Positions 7,632 through 15,611 of a DNA stretch of 64,000 bases are shown here, one piece after another. Source of the stretch: a virus; the IMG/VR virus record IMGVR_UViG_3300045912_000261, positions 48,534-112,533 of that record; one strand, given 5' to 3'. The notes below the pieces were generated by a model, which ran no database searches, was not told where the DNA came from, and saw only the letters and a list, made by a program, of their open reading frames with translations. Each line of letters opens with the position of its first letter. Position 1 is the stretch's first letter. A program made the translations under genes and the position numbers.

Positions 7632-9365
7632 CTAGACGGGATCGCCTGCTGCGCTGATGTCAGCCAGGAAGGCCCCCTCAGCGGCAAGGACTACATTGAT
7701 ACCTGCTGGCTTAAGCTCTTGTACGAGCTCGGTCATAGCCCTATAGAGGGCATCACCTGGCTCGGCGGGCAGCCTGATAGTAACTGTGTACGTCGGGTAG
7801 GTGTCCACAATTCCAATATCCTGACCCGCGGGGGCGCCTACGGACTTGACGAATTCGGTCCTGGCCTCGTCGCTGAGTACGAACCTGCGCGCGACCACCA
7901 GGGCTCGACGGTCTGCCAACCTTAGCTCCGAGTACGATGGGAGGCCAAGTTGTCTCTCCCAGTCAGCAATAGCCCAGGTGACCTTACTGGGAATTGACTG
8001 GAAGACGCAATCTTCAAGCATCACGTAGATGTCCGCCAGAGCCTTGGCGTGGACGGTATATAGTCCATTCCCGAGGGAGCTCTCCCTGAGGAAGTCGGGC
8101 ATGTACAAACTGCGAAAACGTCCCACAACGTCGTGGACTGTCCAGATCCACACAAAGGATTCCTGGAAGATAATTGTGGGCCCCGTCGACGGAGCCGAGA
8201 CTCTCAGGCGTAACGTGTACTGGACTCCCTGCTGGAAAGGGGGTTCGACCCAAAATCCGAACTTGCCAACTTTGTCCAGGTCGACTGTAGTTGTCATCCA
8301 AGAGCCGTGCACTCCGGAGATGATGAGCTGCCACTCGATCGTGCCATCTGTAATTGGTGCCAGAACCTCTCCAGAGACGCGGTAGCGTCCATTACCGACG
8401 GCTCCAGGCCGCCAGAAGGGATCGAGGACGACGTTGGAGACTTCGACGGACTCGTGGGTAACGTTTCCTAGTACCCACTCACCTCGGCCCTGCTGGTCGT
8501 ATTGAAGCTGAACACCGTCTGGGAAACTAACCGCCGCCGAAAGTTCACCCCTACCCTCAATGAGAATGTCGGCGGTTCCGACTTCGGCGGACAGCTCACC
8601 CCTGCCAGAAACGTTGGCCTCGAGCTCCGTCGGAGGGGTAATAACTGTGAACGGAGTAAGACCCCTACGGTTGAGAAGGGACGGCGTTCTAGTGGGAGGC
8701 CCTCCTAAGGCGTCTGTAGGCGTTCCGTTAAGGGCCCCAACGTCACCGCTGCCTGACAGGTCGTAGATCAGGGAGGTGTTCCACAGAGGCCGTGCATCCA
8801 AGACGCTTCTTAGGACGTAGCCCCTCCACATTACTGTCCTGAGCTCGCCCTCCGTGAGGGCTACGTCGTACCAAGAAACGTAGGCCAGATCCCCGCCAAG
8901 AGCGAAGCCGAAGCTGGGGTCGTTTCCGTAGTGCGGGCGAACACTTCCGGGCGTGAGGCCAGCTGCCGTAGGTGCAATACTGGTGGTTACAGTACGGCTC
9001 GTTGGCCAGGAGTCAACTGCTGGGTCAGAATGGTACACTGTGGGGGTGTTCGTCCCCACTTGAGTAATGGCGAGGAATAGCCACTTTACGCCATTGCCCA
9101 CATGGACCATGTTGGCCGCCGTTACCCACCAGCGGGCAGTCTCGTTACCCGTCTCTCTGTCAATGATGATCCGGCCAGCCTCAGCTGAGCCAAAGTAGAT
9201 GTCGATCGGGAGAGTGGACCCCTCCCCGAAGGACGTTACGTTTCGGTTCGCCGCGGCCGCATTCCACCTGTACCAACAGCAGAAGGTCCAGTCGGAGGGC
9301 GCAGTCAGGTCCGCCGCAGCTCTGCGGACGGCCTGGGTAGAGGCTGCAGCGAAGTTTACTGGCAC
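7632..9365 (-). CDS. Baseplate protein: LamG-like lectin domain fused to DUF2313/YmfQ-type C-terminus
   Basis: 577 residues from a GTG (9363-9365) with no strong ribosome site. Residues ~1-190 look like a LamG/concanavalin fold (SDWTFCCWYRW, VALTEGELRTV). A middle part has GRGELSA modules also seen in the 684-residue beta-helix protein. The last ~190 residues match the tail protein family YmfQ/XkdU (DUF2313): DWERQLGLPS, then RRALVVARR and KPAGINVV. That family closes the baseplate next to gpJ. A lectin domain fused to it is unusual. Confidence 0.75.
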   Translation of the reverse strand: MPVNFAAASTQAVRRAAADLTAPSDWTFCCWYRWNAAAANRNVTSFGEGSTLPIDIYFGSAEAGRIIIDRETGNETARWWVTAANMVHVGNGVKWLFLAITQVGTNTPTVYHSDPAVDSWPTSRTVTTSIAPTAAGLTPGSVRPHYGNDPSFGFALGGDLAYVSWYDVALTEGELRTVMWRGYVLRSVLDARPLWNTSLIYDLSGSGDVGALNGTPTDALGGPPTRTPSLLNRRGLTPFTVITPPTELEANVSGRGELSAEVGTADILIEGRGELSAAVSFPDGVQLQYDQQGRGEWVLGNVTHESVEVSNVVLDPFWRPGAVGNGRYRVSGEVLAPITDGTIEWQLIISGVHGSWMTTTVDLDKVGKFGFWVEPPFQQGVQYTLRLRVSAPSTGPTIIFQESFVWIWTVHDVVGRFRSLYMPDFLRESSLGNGLYTVHAKALADIYVMLEDCVFQSIPSKVTWAIADWERQLGLPSYSELRLADRRALVVARRFVLSDEARTEFVKSVGAPAGQDIGIVDTYPTYTVTIRLPAEPGDALYRAMTELVQELKPAGINVVLAAEGAFLADISAAGDPV

Positions 9366-9368
9366 GAG

Positions 9369-9827
9369 TTAGACTGCGTAGAGGAAGACTGCATCGGCGA
9401 GGATTGTGTCCACTGCCAGCGTGTCGTTGGCGTGAGCCCCCTCGTGGTGGATCTCTACGAGGAGGATGTCATCCGGCGCTGCCCCTGTAACGGAGAAGCT
9501 CACGTCCTTTCTCCTGAGGGCTGTGGTGGGTACCGTAACATCCTGTGCTGCCACACCTGTAAGGGTGGGATCAAGATCCTCTCCGTCAGCCACGAAAGCA
9601 TACCCGATGCTGAGTCTCGTAACTCCGCTCGCGGCGTTAGCCATGATGGACAGCCTAACGGTCCCTCCTGTAGCGTAGTCGTCAGGGATCTGGCACTTTC
9701 CCCTCCACTTACCCGAGACGTCCTTCCTAAAGTGGGGCAAGAGCTGCAAGAAGTCAGCTCCCGCCGGACCGACGTAAGCGTTGCCGTCGGTCGACGGCGT
9801 CGATACGTCGATTGGGACTAGAGGCAT
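9369..9827 (-). CDS. Hypothetical beta-rich tail protein
   Basis: 152 residues, ATG at 9827 preceded by GGAAGGAG. The sequence resembles carbohydrate-binding beta-sandwiches (GGTVRLSIMANAA, DILLVEIHHEGAHANDTLAVD). No family is firmly recognised. It lies between two fibre-type genes and is probably a virion component. Confidence 0.7.
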   Translation of the reverse strand: MPLVPIDVSTPSTDGNAYVGPAGADFLQLLPHFRKDVSGKWRGKCQIPDDYATGGTVRLSIMANAASGVTRLSIGYAFVADGEDLDPTLTGVAAQDVTVPTTALRRKDVSFSVTGAAPDDILLVEIHHEGAHANDTLAVDTILADAVFLYAV

Positions 9828-9901
9828 TTCTCCTTCCTCTGGGTAGAGGTTAGTACTAGGATAGAGAGAGTAGTACTCGGAGTAGGCATCCTACCTAGAG
9901 A

Positions 9902-10327
9902 TTATGGGTTGACGATGAGGCGGAAGACTAGCTTGCCGGCACCGAATACCACAGGGACGTCTTGGGTGGTCGCCACCGGGGCGTTCGTTAGGTCGGCGAA
10001 TCCGAAGAAGTTACCGCCAGACGAGGCGTCCCAGAGCGCTGCACCATTGAGGTTGCCCCAGTTGCCACCTGTAGGTGTACCGTGAGTAATCGAGTTCGTG
10101 TTGGACACCGTCGCCCCAGACTGGGTCCAGGAGGTTGCCCCGTTGATTGTTAGCGCCTTACGAGCGTAGGCGTTACCCGAGACCTCAGTACCACCAGTAC
10201 CCGCATCGCTAGTCGGCGTCACGGTGTACAGAGCAAGATACAGCGTACCGGGAGGTGCCCAATCCTCAAAGTTGAAGAGGTGGCGTACAAGCTTCTCCTT
10301 CAGGTACGCACCTAGCTGCGTTGCCAT
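9902..10327 (-). CDS. Phage tail-fibre-associated protein
   Basis: 141 residues. The N-terminal LYLALYTVTPT followed by GTEVSG.AYARKALT, and the closing VVFGAGKLVFRL, match a common family of small tail proteins next to tail fibres. ATG at 10327 is preceded by GAAAGGGAAG. The exact role is unknown. A 74-bp gap to the next gene holds its ribosome site and no clear promoter. Confidence 0.75.
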   Translation of the reverse strand: MATQLGAYLKEKLVRHLFNFEDWAPPGTLYLALYTVTPTSDAGTGGTEVSGNAYARKALTINGATSWTQSGATVSNTNSITHGTPTGGNWGNLNGAALWDASSGGNFFGFADLTNAPVATTQDVPVVFGAGKLVFRLIVNP

Positions 10328-10343
10328 CTACTTCCCTTTCTGC

Positions 10344-12398
10344 TTATGGTCCTGACACCCATCCGGTGCCGACAACCCACCTGACACGCCCTTCCTTCTG
10401 ACCATCTACGATTAGGTAAGGACGCGACACATCCCGCACGCCCAAACCGTCGCAGCAGGTGCATCCTTCCACCTCGGGGAAGTAAGCCACCCTAAGGGCC
10501 GGAGGCACCGTCCCGCCGAGCTCAGCGTCGACTTGCCAGTCACCCCTACCAGAGAACGAGACGTCAAGCTCGGTCCCACCAGGCTGCGAGGGAACATTCT
10601 GCACGACCCCGAAGACAGACCCCACAAAGTTGTCTGTAGTACCGCTTCCAAAGGGGTCTGAGGGGCCATCTGAATAGACGTCACTGTTGACGAGCAGTCC
10701 CCCCGCCACGGAGTCGAAGGAGTACTGTACCTCACCGGTAGGCGTACCCGATCGGAGACCTGAATGGAATCCTAGCAGGATGTCTCCCCCCGAAGGGGGA
10801 CCCTTGATGGGTGAGGCGACAGTAAACTCAACCCACTGCTCGGCCATGTTCTCTGCCAGCACCCGCTCGTTCGAAACTCCCAACCGGGCGGCCGTGTTGG
10901 CGTTGTACACAACCACCTTGATAGGTTGCGTCGACGAACCTGTTCCAGAACCCCTCATACGGGCCCAGAAGGTAGTAAACTGCTTGCCTGCAGGCATCGT
11001 AAACCGGAAGGCGCGCTTGGCGTCCGGGGACATGCCCTTGAAGCCTGTCGTCCCGGCCGGGAACTTACCAACCTTCTCCGTTCCCGGAGCAGGATCGTCA
11101 CCAGGTTGCGGAGGCGGTGGGGAGGCTGCTTGAGGCTGTGCCGAGATCTGAGCTGGACTGGAGTAGGTACCTCCGGCACGAGTGTATACCGAGTAGTAGT
11201 ACGTTGTACCGTTCGTCAAGCCCGTGTCCGTGTGACTAGTTCCCGTGCTGTCGTAGATCGTGGTTCCGTCAGCTGGGGAAGTCGAGTAGGATCCCGTCTT
11301 CCGGACGATGACGATAGAATCCCATGTTCCACCAGGATTCGTCCACGACAGCGCAACTTGTGTATCCCCTGGAGTAGCTGCTAGGTTAGTTACGGGCGAA
11401 GGCGGAGACGGCGTCGATCCCCCAGGCTGCAGCTGCTGCGGGCCGTACCCGATGGATGGCGAGTTAGAGGATAGTCTGTAGTCCCCTACGGAGGGGTTGA
11501 CGAACAGTGGGTCGGTGTTCTGTAGGTTGCTGGTTGTAAACCCTCCGCTGGAGGAGTTGATTCGCCCACCGGAGCCCGAACCTTGGTAGACGTTGGAATC
11601 CCGAACAACGTTACCCACCCCTGCGGGTGAGCATCCCCAGTAGGACTCAACCAAGTACCTGCCTGACCTAGTGCAGTTCATCAGGATGGACTTCTCGACG
11701 ATGTTGCGGTCGGATGAGTAGCACCCTGTGAGGCCCGTGGAGGAGTCGTTAGCCCCCGAGAAAGTAATCCCGGCGTTAACGTTGGCTGCGGTGATCCTCT
11801 GGACCGTGGTATCATCCCCGTTGTTGTAGAAGTGGAAGCACCAGCCGTCAGTGATTTCGTAGAAGAGGCAGTCCTCCACCCTGGTGAACTGGCAGTTCTT
11901 GATGTACAAGGGGTGGTCGTGGTTGTTTCGGGAGGGGTCTCCGATAAGGCGGAAGCGGATTCGCCTGAAGATCACATTGGAGGTGAACCGAGGGGAGCCG
12001 ATGGTAAAGAAGATCCTCCCCGGGAAGCCATCAATGCGGTTCATGCACACCAAGTCTTCGAAGATGCAGCCGTCTCCGTTGACGAGGCAGGTCCCCGAGG
12101 CTTCCGTAGACACTGCACCGCTCCAGCCGAAACCTCTGAAGACCGAACCTCCACCTCCTGAGTTGATGGAGAATCTGCCCTTAAGGCGGACGGAGACCGA
12201 ACTCATAGTGTGTCCGTGGGTACCGCTTACGAACATCCCAGGGGACCAACCATCCCCTTCGATGATGACTCTCTTGCCGATACTGAAGAAGCCTGACCCC
12301 AAGTTGTGCTCTCCTGGCAGCAGTAGGAGAGTGTCCCCGGAGGCCGCCGCTGAGTACTGGGATGAGAACGTCCCCGGAGAGACGGTAAGAACTGCCAT
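10344..12398 (-). CDS. Beta-helix tail protein with fibronectin type III domain
   Basis: 684 residues. Residues ~1-325 are homologous to the beta-helix of the gene at 2963-4498 (FSSQYSAAASGDTLLLLPGEH; DHDHPLYIKN; CLFYEITDGW). Residues ~335-430 form a fibronectin type III domain (VTNLAATPGDTQVALSW, ending TYYYSVYT). A beta-sandwich (~445-610) and a short SGRGDWQVD module precede a Cys-containing C-terminus (CTCCDG). It probably projects from the baseplate and binds the cell surface. ATG at 12398 follows GGGAG. Confidence 0.85.
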   Translation of the reverse strand: MAVLTVSPGTFSSQYSAAASGDTLLLLPGEHNLGSGFFSIGKRVIIEGDGWSPGMFVSGTHGHTMSSVSVRLKGRFSINSGGGGSVFRGFGWSGAVSTEASGTCLVNGDGCIFEDLVCMNRIDGFPGRIFFTIGSPRFTSNVIFRRIRFRLIGDPSRNNHDHPLYIKNCQFTRVEDCLFYEITDGWCFHFYNNGDDTTVQRITAANVNAGITFSGANDSSTGLTGCYSSDRNIVEKSILMNCTRSGRYLVESYWGCSPAGVGNVVRDSNVYQGSGSGGRINSSSGGFTTSNLQNTDPLFVNPSVGDYRLSSNSPSIGYGPQQLQPGGSTPSPPSPVTNLAATPGDTQVALSWTNPGGTWDSIVIVRKTGSYSTSPADGTTIYDSTGTSHTDTGLTNGTTYYYSVYTRAGGTYSSPAQISAQPQAASPPPPQPGDDPAPGTEKVGKFPAGTTGFKGMSPDAKRAFRFTMPAGKQFTTFWARMRGSGTGSSTQPIKVVVYNANTAARLGVSNERVLAENMAEQWVEFTVASPIKGPPSGGDILLGFHSGLRSGTPTGEVQYSFDSVAGGLLVNSDVYSDGPSDPFGSGTTDNFVGSVFGVVQNVPSQPGGTELDVSFSGRGDWQVDAELGGTVPPALRVAYFPEVEGCTCCDGLGVRDVSRPYLIVDGQKEGRVRWVVGTGWVSGP

Positions 12399-12401
12399 TA
12401 C

Positions 12402-14033
12402 CTAGCTCCCTGCCGTGAGGGTGATCGTGCCCGCCAGAGGCCTCTCGCCTTCAGCCAGCGTGAGATTAGCTGCCGTAAGCGCCTGGCCCGTCCTGGCAAG
12501 CTTCACGTTAGCGTAGTCCACAACCCCAGGGAAGTCGTGAATCACGTTGGCAATGTAGGAGAGCCTGATGACGCCCTCCCCAATCGGTAGGTTCCTGATT
12601 GCGTCCGCGATTGCCTTCTTGAGGTCGTCCTGAATGTCCGACAGCATGAGGCCCGCGTCCACGTAGATGCTGGCCTCAGCATCGACCTTCGTCGCCTTCG
12701 CAGAAATAACGGTAACCTGAATACCGATCGGGGCTTGTCCCTCACCATGGCCTCCTGCCGTGCTGTAGATACGCAGTCCGTCAAGGGTGATCGAGGCGGC
12801 TCCGGAAGCTGTTGAGGTGAGGGAGATACGGATGGAGCCGATGCTGGACCAACTGAATGTTCCGGTGGTCGTGAAGCTACTCCGTGCGATCTCCAACCGG
12901 CCCTGTCCCGTACCGCCCCCGAGTCCATCAATTGTAGCGCCCGTGATGGTTGCCTCCGTCAGGCCTACACCTGTCCCGCCAGGGTCGATGAAGGCAACCT
13001 TCAAGTTGGACACTCGGCCGGTTTGGGCAACCTTCACGGATAGGTGGATCTCGTCAGCTGCATCGTCCCAAAAGCCTAGGTTAAGAGTCTTGGTAAGCGT
13101 CGTAGTAACAGTCTGGCTCGCTCCCGCGGTGGCCAGAATACGAGACTCCTCACCCTCTAGCGGGTTGTTTACCTCCGTCGTGACGGACGCTCCCGACCAA
13201 GCCTCCGCAGCTTCAAAGTGAGCTAGGGTCAGCACGCTGGGGTCGAAGTCAGCTTGGATCTCGTCAACCACGGAGGGGGCCACGTGGATCGTATCCCGCC
13301 CGCTGAGGACGACCCTAGCCGTCCCGTTTCCTAGCCACAAGTCCTCTACGCGTACCCCTCCCACGGCAATGTTGTTGAGACCCAGAGCAACATACGTGGC
13401 TTTGTTTCCAGAGGCGGGCAGCTGCCCCGCTCGGGTGAGTGCCCTGAACCGCAGCTCCTCGTCGTCCTCAACGTCAGTGCCACCCTCAGCCGCGTCGGGG
13501 TTGTTGACATCTGTAATGCCTGGGAGAGGGTCTACGATTAGCACGATCGTGTCGGGGTCTACGTTGGTGTGTGCCCCGGGATCAACGGAGCGAGCCTCGA
13601 CAAGTACTGTGGTCTGGCTCGGTGCAATGGTGTAGGGACCGTTAATCACCTCGAACTCCACACCCGAGCTGCCGACGGCAAAGTCACCCTGCGTCGAGAA
13701 CCGCGAACCGTTATTGATAACCGCACCCTCGTCCCCAGTCACCAACAGTGTAGCCGTGGACTGGGTTGCGGGCCTTCTCGTAAGACCAAACTCGGCGGCC
13801 TTGTCATCGAGTGCGTTGCCGATCGCGTATAGAAGGAAGCCCATAGTAAGGGCGTCCTCTGAATAAGAGTGGAGACGCTGGATCTCTACTGCGATCGGCA
13901 TAAGCACGGCATGGATAAGGGAGCCAGCACGGGTGTTCCAGGAGCCTCCTCCGGCGGGCGGAGGAAGGTCCTCCAGGAGCCGGAGGTAAATGTCCTCCGT
14001 AGTCTCTCCTGGGAAGATGGGGGAAATGGCCAC
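12402..14033 (-). CDS. Baseplate J-like protein
   Basis: 543 residues from a GTG (14031-14033) with AGGAG upstream. The N-terminus (PPPAGGGSWNTRAGSLIHAVLMPIAVE) and the core (AIGNALDDKAAEFGLTRRPATQS, then VEARSVDPGAHTN) are typical of Mu gp47/PBSX XkdT baseplate proteins. These form the wedge that contacts the hub and triggers contraction. An insert at ~265-420 looks like a carbohydrate-binding beta-sandwich, which is not standard for the family. Confidence 0.9.
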   Translation of the reverse strand: MAISPIFPGETTEDIYLRLLEDLPPPAGGGSWNTRAGSLIHAVLMPIAVEIQRLHSYSEDALTMGFLLYAIGNALDDKAAEFGLTRRPATQSTATLLVTGDEGAVINNGSRFSTQGDFAVGSSGVEFEVINGPYTIAPSQTTVLVEARSVDPGAHTNVDPDTIVLIVDPLPGITDVNNPDAAEGGTDVEDDEELRFRALTRAGQLPASGNKATYVALGLNNIAVGGVRVEDLWLGNGTARVVLSGRDTIHVAPSVVDEIQADFDPSVLTLAHFEAAEAWSGASVTTEVNNPLEGEESRILATAGASQTVTTTLTKTLNLGFWDDAADEIHLSVKVAQTGRVSNLKVAFIDPGGTGVGLTEATITGATIDGLGGGTGQGRLEIARSSFTTTGTFSWSSIGSIRISLTSTASGAASITLDGLRIYSTAGGHGEGQAPIGIQVTVISAKATKVDAEASIYVDAGLMLSDIQDDLKKAIADAIRNLPIGEGVIRLSYIANVIHDFPGVVDYANVKLARTGQALTAANLTLAEGERPLAGTITLTAGS

Positions 14034-14042
14034 GAGCAGCTC

Positions 14043-14534
14043 CTAGATCCCAATGGGCAAAGAGGCCTGGAAGGCCAGCGTGGCGTCATCATCCAAAATG
14101 ACGTCAAAGTTGATAGTTAGCAATCCGTCCTGGGACAACTCAAACTCTACGTTGCGGATAGAGTCAATCCTGTCATGCACCAGCAAGGCATCCTCGATCA
14201 TTGCTGGAATCTCGGACGCGATCTCCTGCGGCCTCTGAGAGCCTCCCAGGAGCTCGTGGAGATCGGACCCAAACTCCCCAGGGTAGATTACGGTGGAGCC
14301 CCTACGGGTGATCAGAGCCACGGTGATCCACTGTACAAGAGCCTGTGCTTCATCGGCTTGCTGGAGCCAGTTGCTAGGGCTAACAGCGAAGGCCCCTCGG
14401 ATGAAGTCGAACTGCAGGTCCTTCCCGAGGTCCTGAGGCTCCTCAACCTCAAAGTCCTCGAATGCGCTCTCAGCATCGGTAGGCTCCGGTGCCAGGCCGA
14501 AAACTTCATCGTCCGGTACAAAGTTGGTGCTCAT
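14043..14534 (-). CDS. gp25-like baseplate wedge protein
   Basis: 163 residues. The C-terminal half (RRGSTVIYPGEFGSDLHELLGG; ASEIPAMIEDALLVHDRI) fits the gp25/XkdS family that links baseplate and first sheath ring. The N-terminal ~40 residues are acidic. The gene order spike, gp25, gpJ is the conserved contractile-tail order. Confidence 0.85.
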   Translation of the reverse strand: MSTNFVPDDEVFGLAPEPTDAESAFEDFEVEEPQDLGKDLQFDFIRGAFAVSPSNWLQQADEAQALVQWITVALITRRGSTVIYPGEFGSDLHELLGGSQRPQEIASEIPAMIEDALLVHDRIDSIRNVEFELSQDGLLTINFDVILDDDATLAFQASLPIGI

Positions 14535-15610
14535 GAACCCGCAACCCTAACGGGTGTAGCTGAAATCGAACGCTCCGTCCACCAGGCTCCGTCACCGGAG
14601 TCCTGAATCTTGTACTTACAAGTAAGCGTAACAGCGCTGAGGCCCGTCTTCCTCTTCTCCCTGTACGAATGAAAGGAGGTGTGGGAGAACGTGCCCGAAG
14701 GGCCCGAATGAGTATCCAAAGCATCGGTGTCTGAGGCCGCAGTCGCTCCAATCTGGTAACTCATCCAGTTTTCCTTGTTAGCCGTGCTGGAGTGAATGCG
14801 CGCCCCGATTTTGACGTCGTAGTCGCCTGGAAGGGGTAGAGTGATGGAAGGCCCGACAGTGGCAAGATCACCGTACCCCGTCGCGGTGCGCTGCTCGCTC
14901 GCTGCCACAAGGGCAGATAGGGGAGGACCCCCAACAAAGGCCCAGGGGTAAGTAGCGTTAGGGTCGTAGCAAACCAGGTGCCAGACAATTCCGCTACCTA
15001 CATTGTAGAAAACCGTTCGCCCTAGGGTAGGTGTAGGGAGACTGGTAACCAGGCTAGGGTGCTGCGCCCACTCGACATCGTGATCCGTACCACTAACCTT
15101 TCGGAGCACTGCTCCGGTGGACCCTCCCGTGGGAAGACCTACGGGAGGGGTAGTCCAGCCAACATCGAAGTTGGTGGCACTAGACTTGGTGAGCATCTGT
15201 CCCGTAGACCCCCCGGCAGGGAGCCCCGCAGGCGAGGCCGTCCAGGCAATATCGTAGTCGGCAGCACTGGCTTTCGTAAGGACGTGGCCGTTAGCTCCCC
15301 CTGCAGGGAGTGGCGTCAGGATTCTTGAGGCCTCCTCGTCGGTTAGCTTGCCCACGACGGCCCACATCTTAGCTGTCAGCTGCAGTAGCAGTACCCGGTC
15401 GCCTCTCTTAGGGTTGTACCCGTCAGCCACCCAGATCTCATCGCGGCCGATCAGGTTAGTATCCCCCTCCCTCTCAATCTGGAGGTTCACTCCCACCCTA
15501 CGCACGTACCCCACGGAGGCCTGCCGGACGCTCCTCTGAATCCCTCGCTTAGCCTCATAGCGGGCCGCCTGGACGATACTTTGAGCCGTTCTGGAAGCTG
15601 CAAGGCCCAT
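14531..15610 (-). CDS. Baseplate spike protein with glycine-rich fibre repeats
   Basis: 359 residues. Residues ~30-95 resemble the OB-fold of gpV/gp45-type spikes (VGYVRRVGVNLQIEREGD; KRGDRVLLLQL). Three copies of a ~25-residue repeat follow (consensus LPAGGSTGQMLTKSSATD.DV.W; ~100-175), then a beta-rich C-terminus that could trimerise. The stop overlaps the gp25 start. Probably the membrane-piercing spike, extended into a fibre-like shaft. Confidence 0.75.
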   Translation of the reverse strand: MGLAASRTAQSIVQAARYEAKRGIQRSVRQASVGYVRRVGVNLQIEREGDTNLIGRDEIWVADGYNPKRGDRVLLLQLTAKMWAVVGKLTDEEASRILTPLPAGGANGHVLTKASAADYDIAWTASPAGLPAGGSTGQMLTKSSATNFDVGWTTPPVGLPTGGSTGAVLRKVSGTDHDVEWAQHPSLVTSLPTPTLGRTVFYNVGSGIVWHLVCYDPNATYPWAFVGGPPLSALVAASEQRTATGYGDLATVGPSITLPLPGDYDVKIGARIHSSTANKENWMSYQIGATAASDTDALDTHSGPSGTFSHTSFHSYREKRKTGLSAVTLTCKYKIQDSGDGAWWTERSISATPVRVAGS

Positions 15611-15611
15611 G

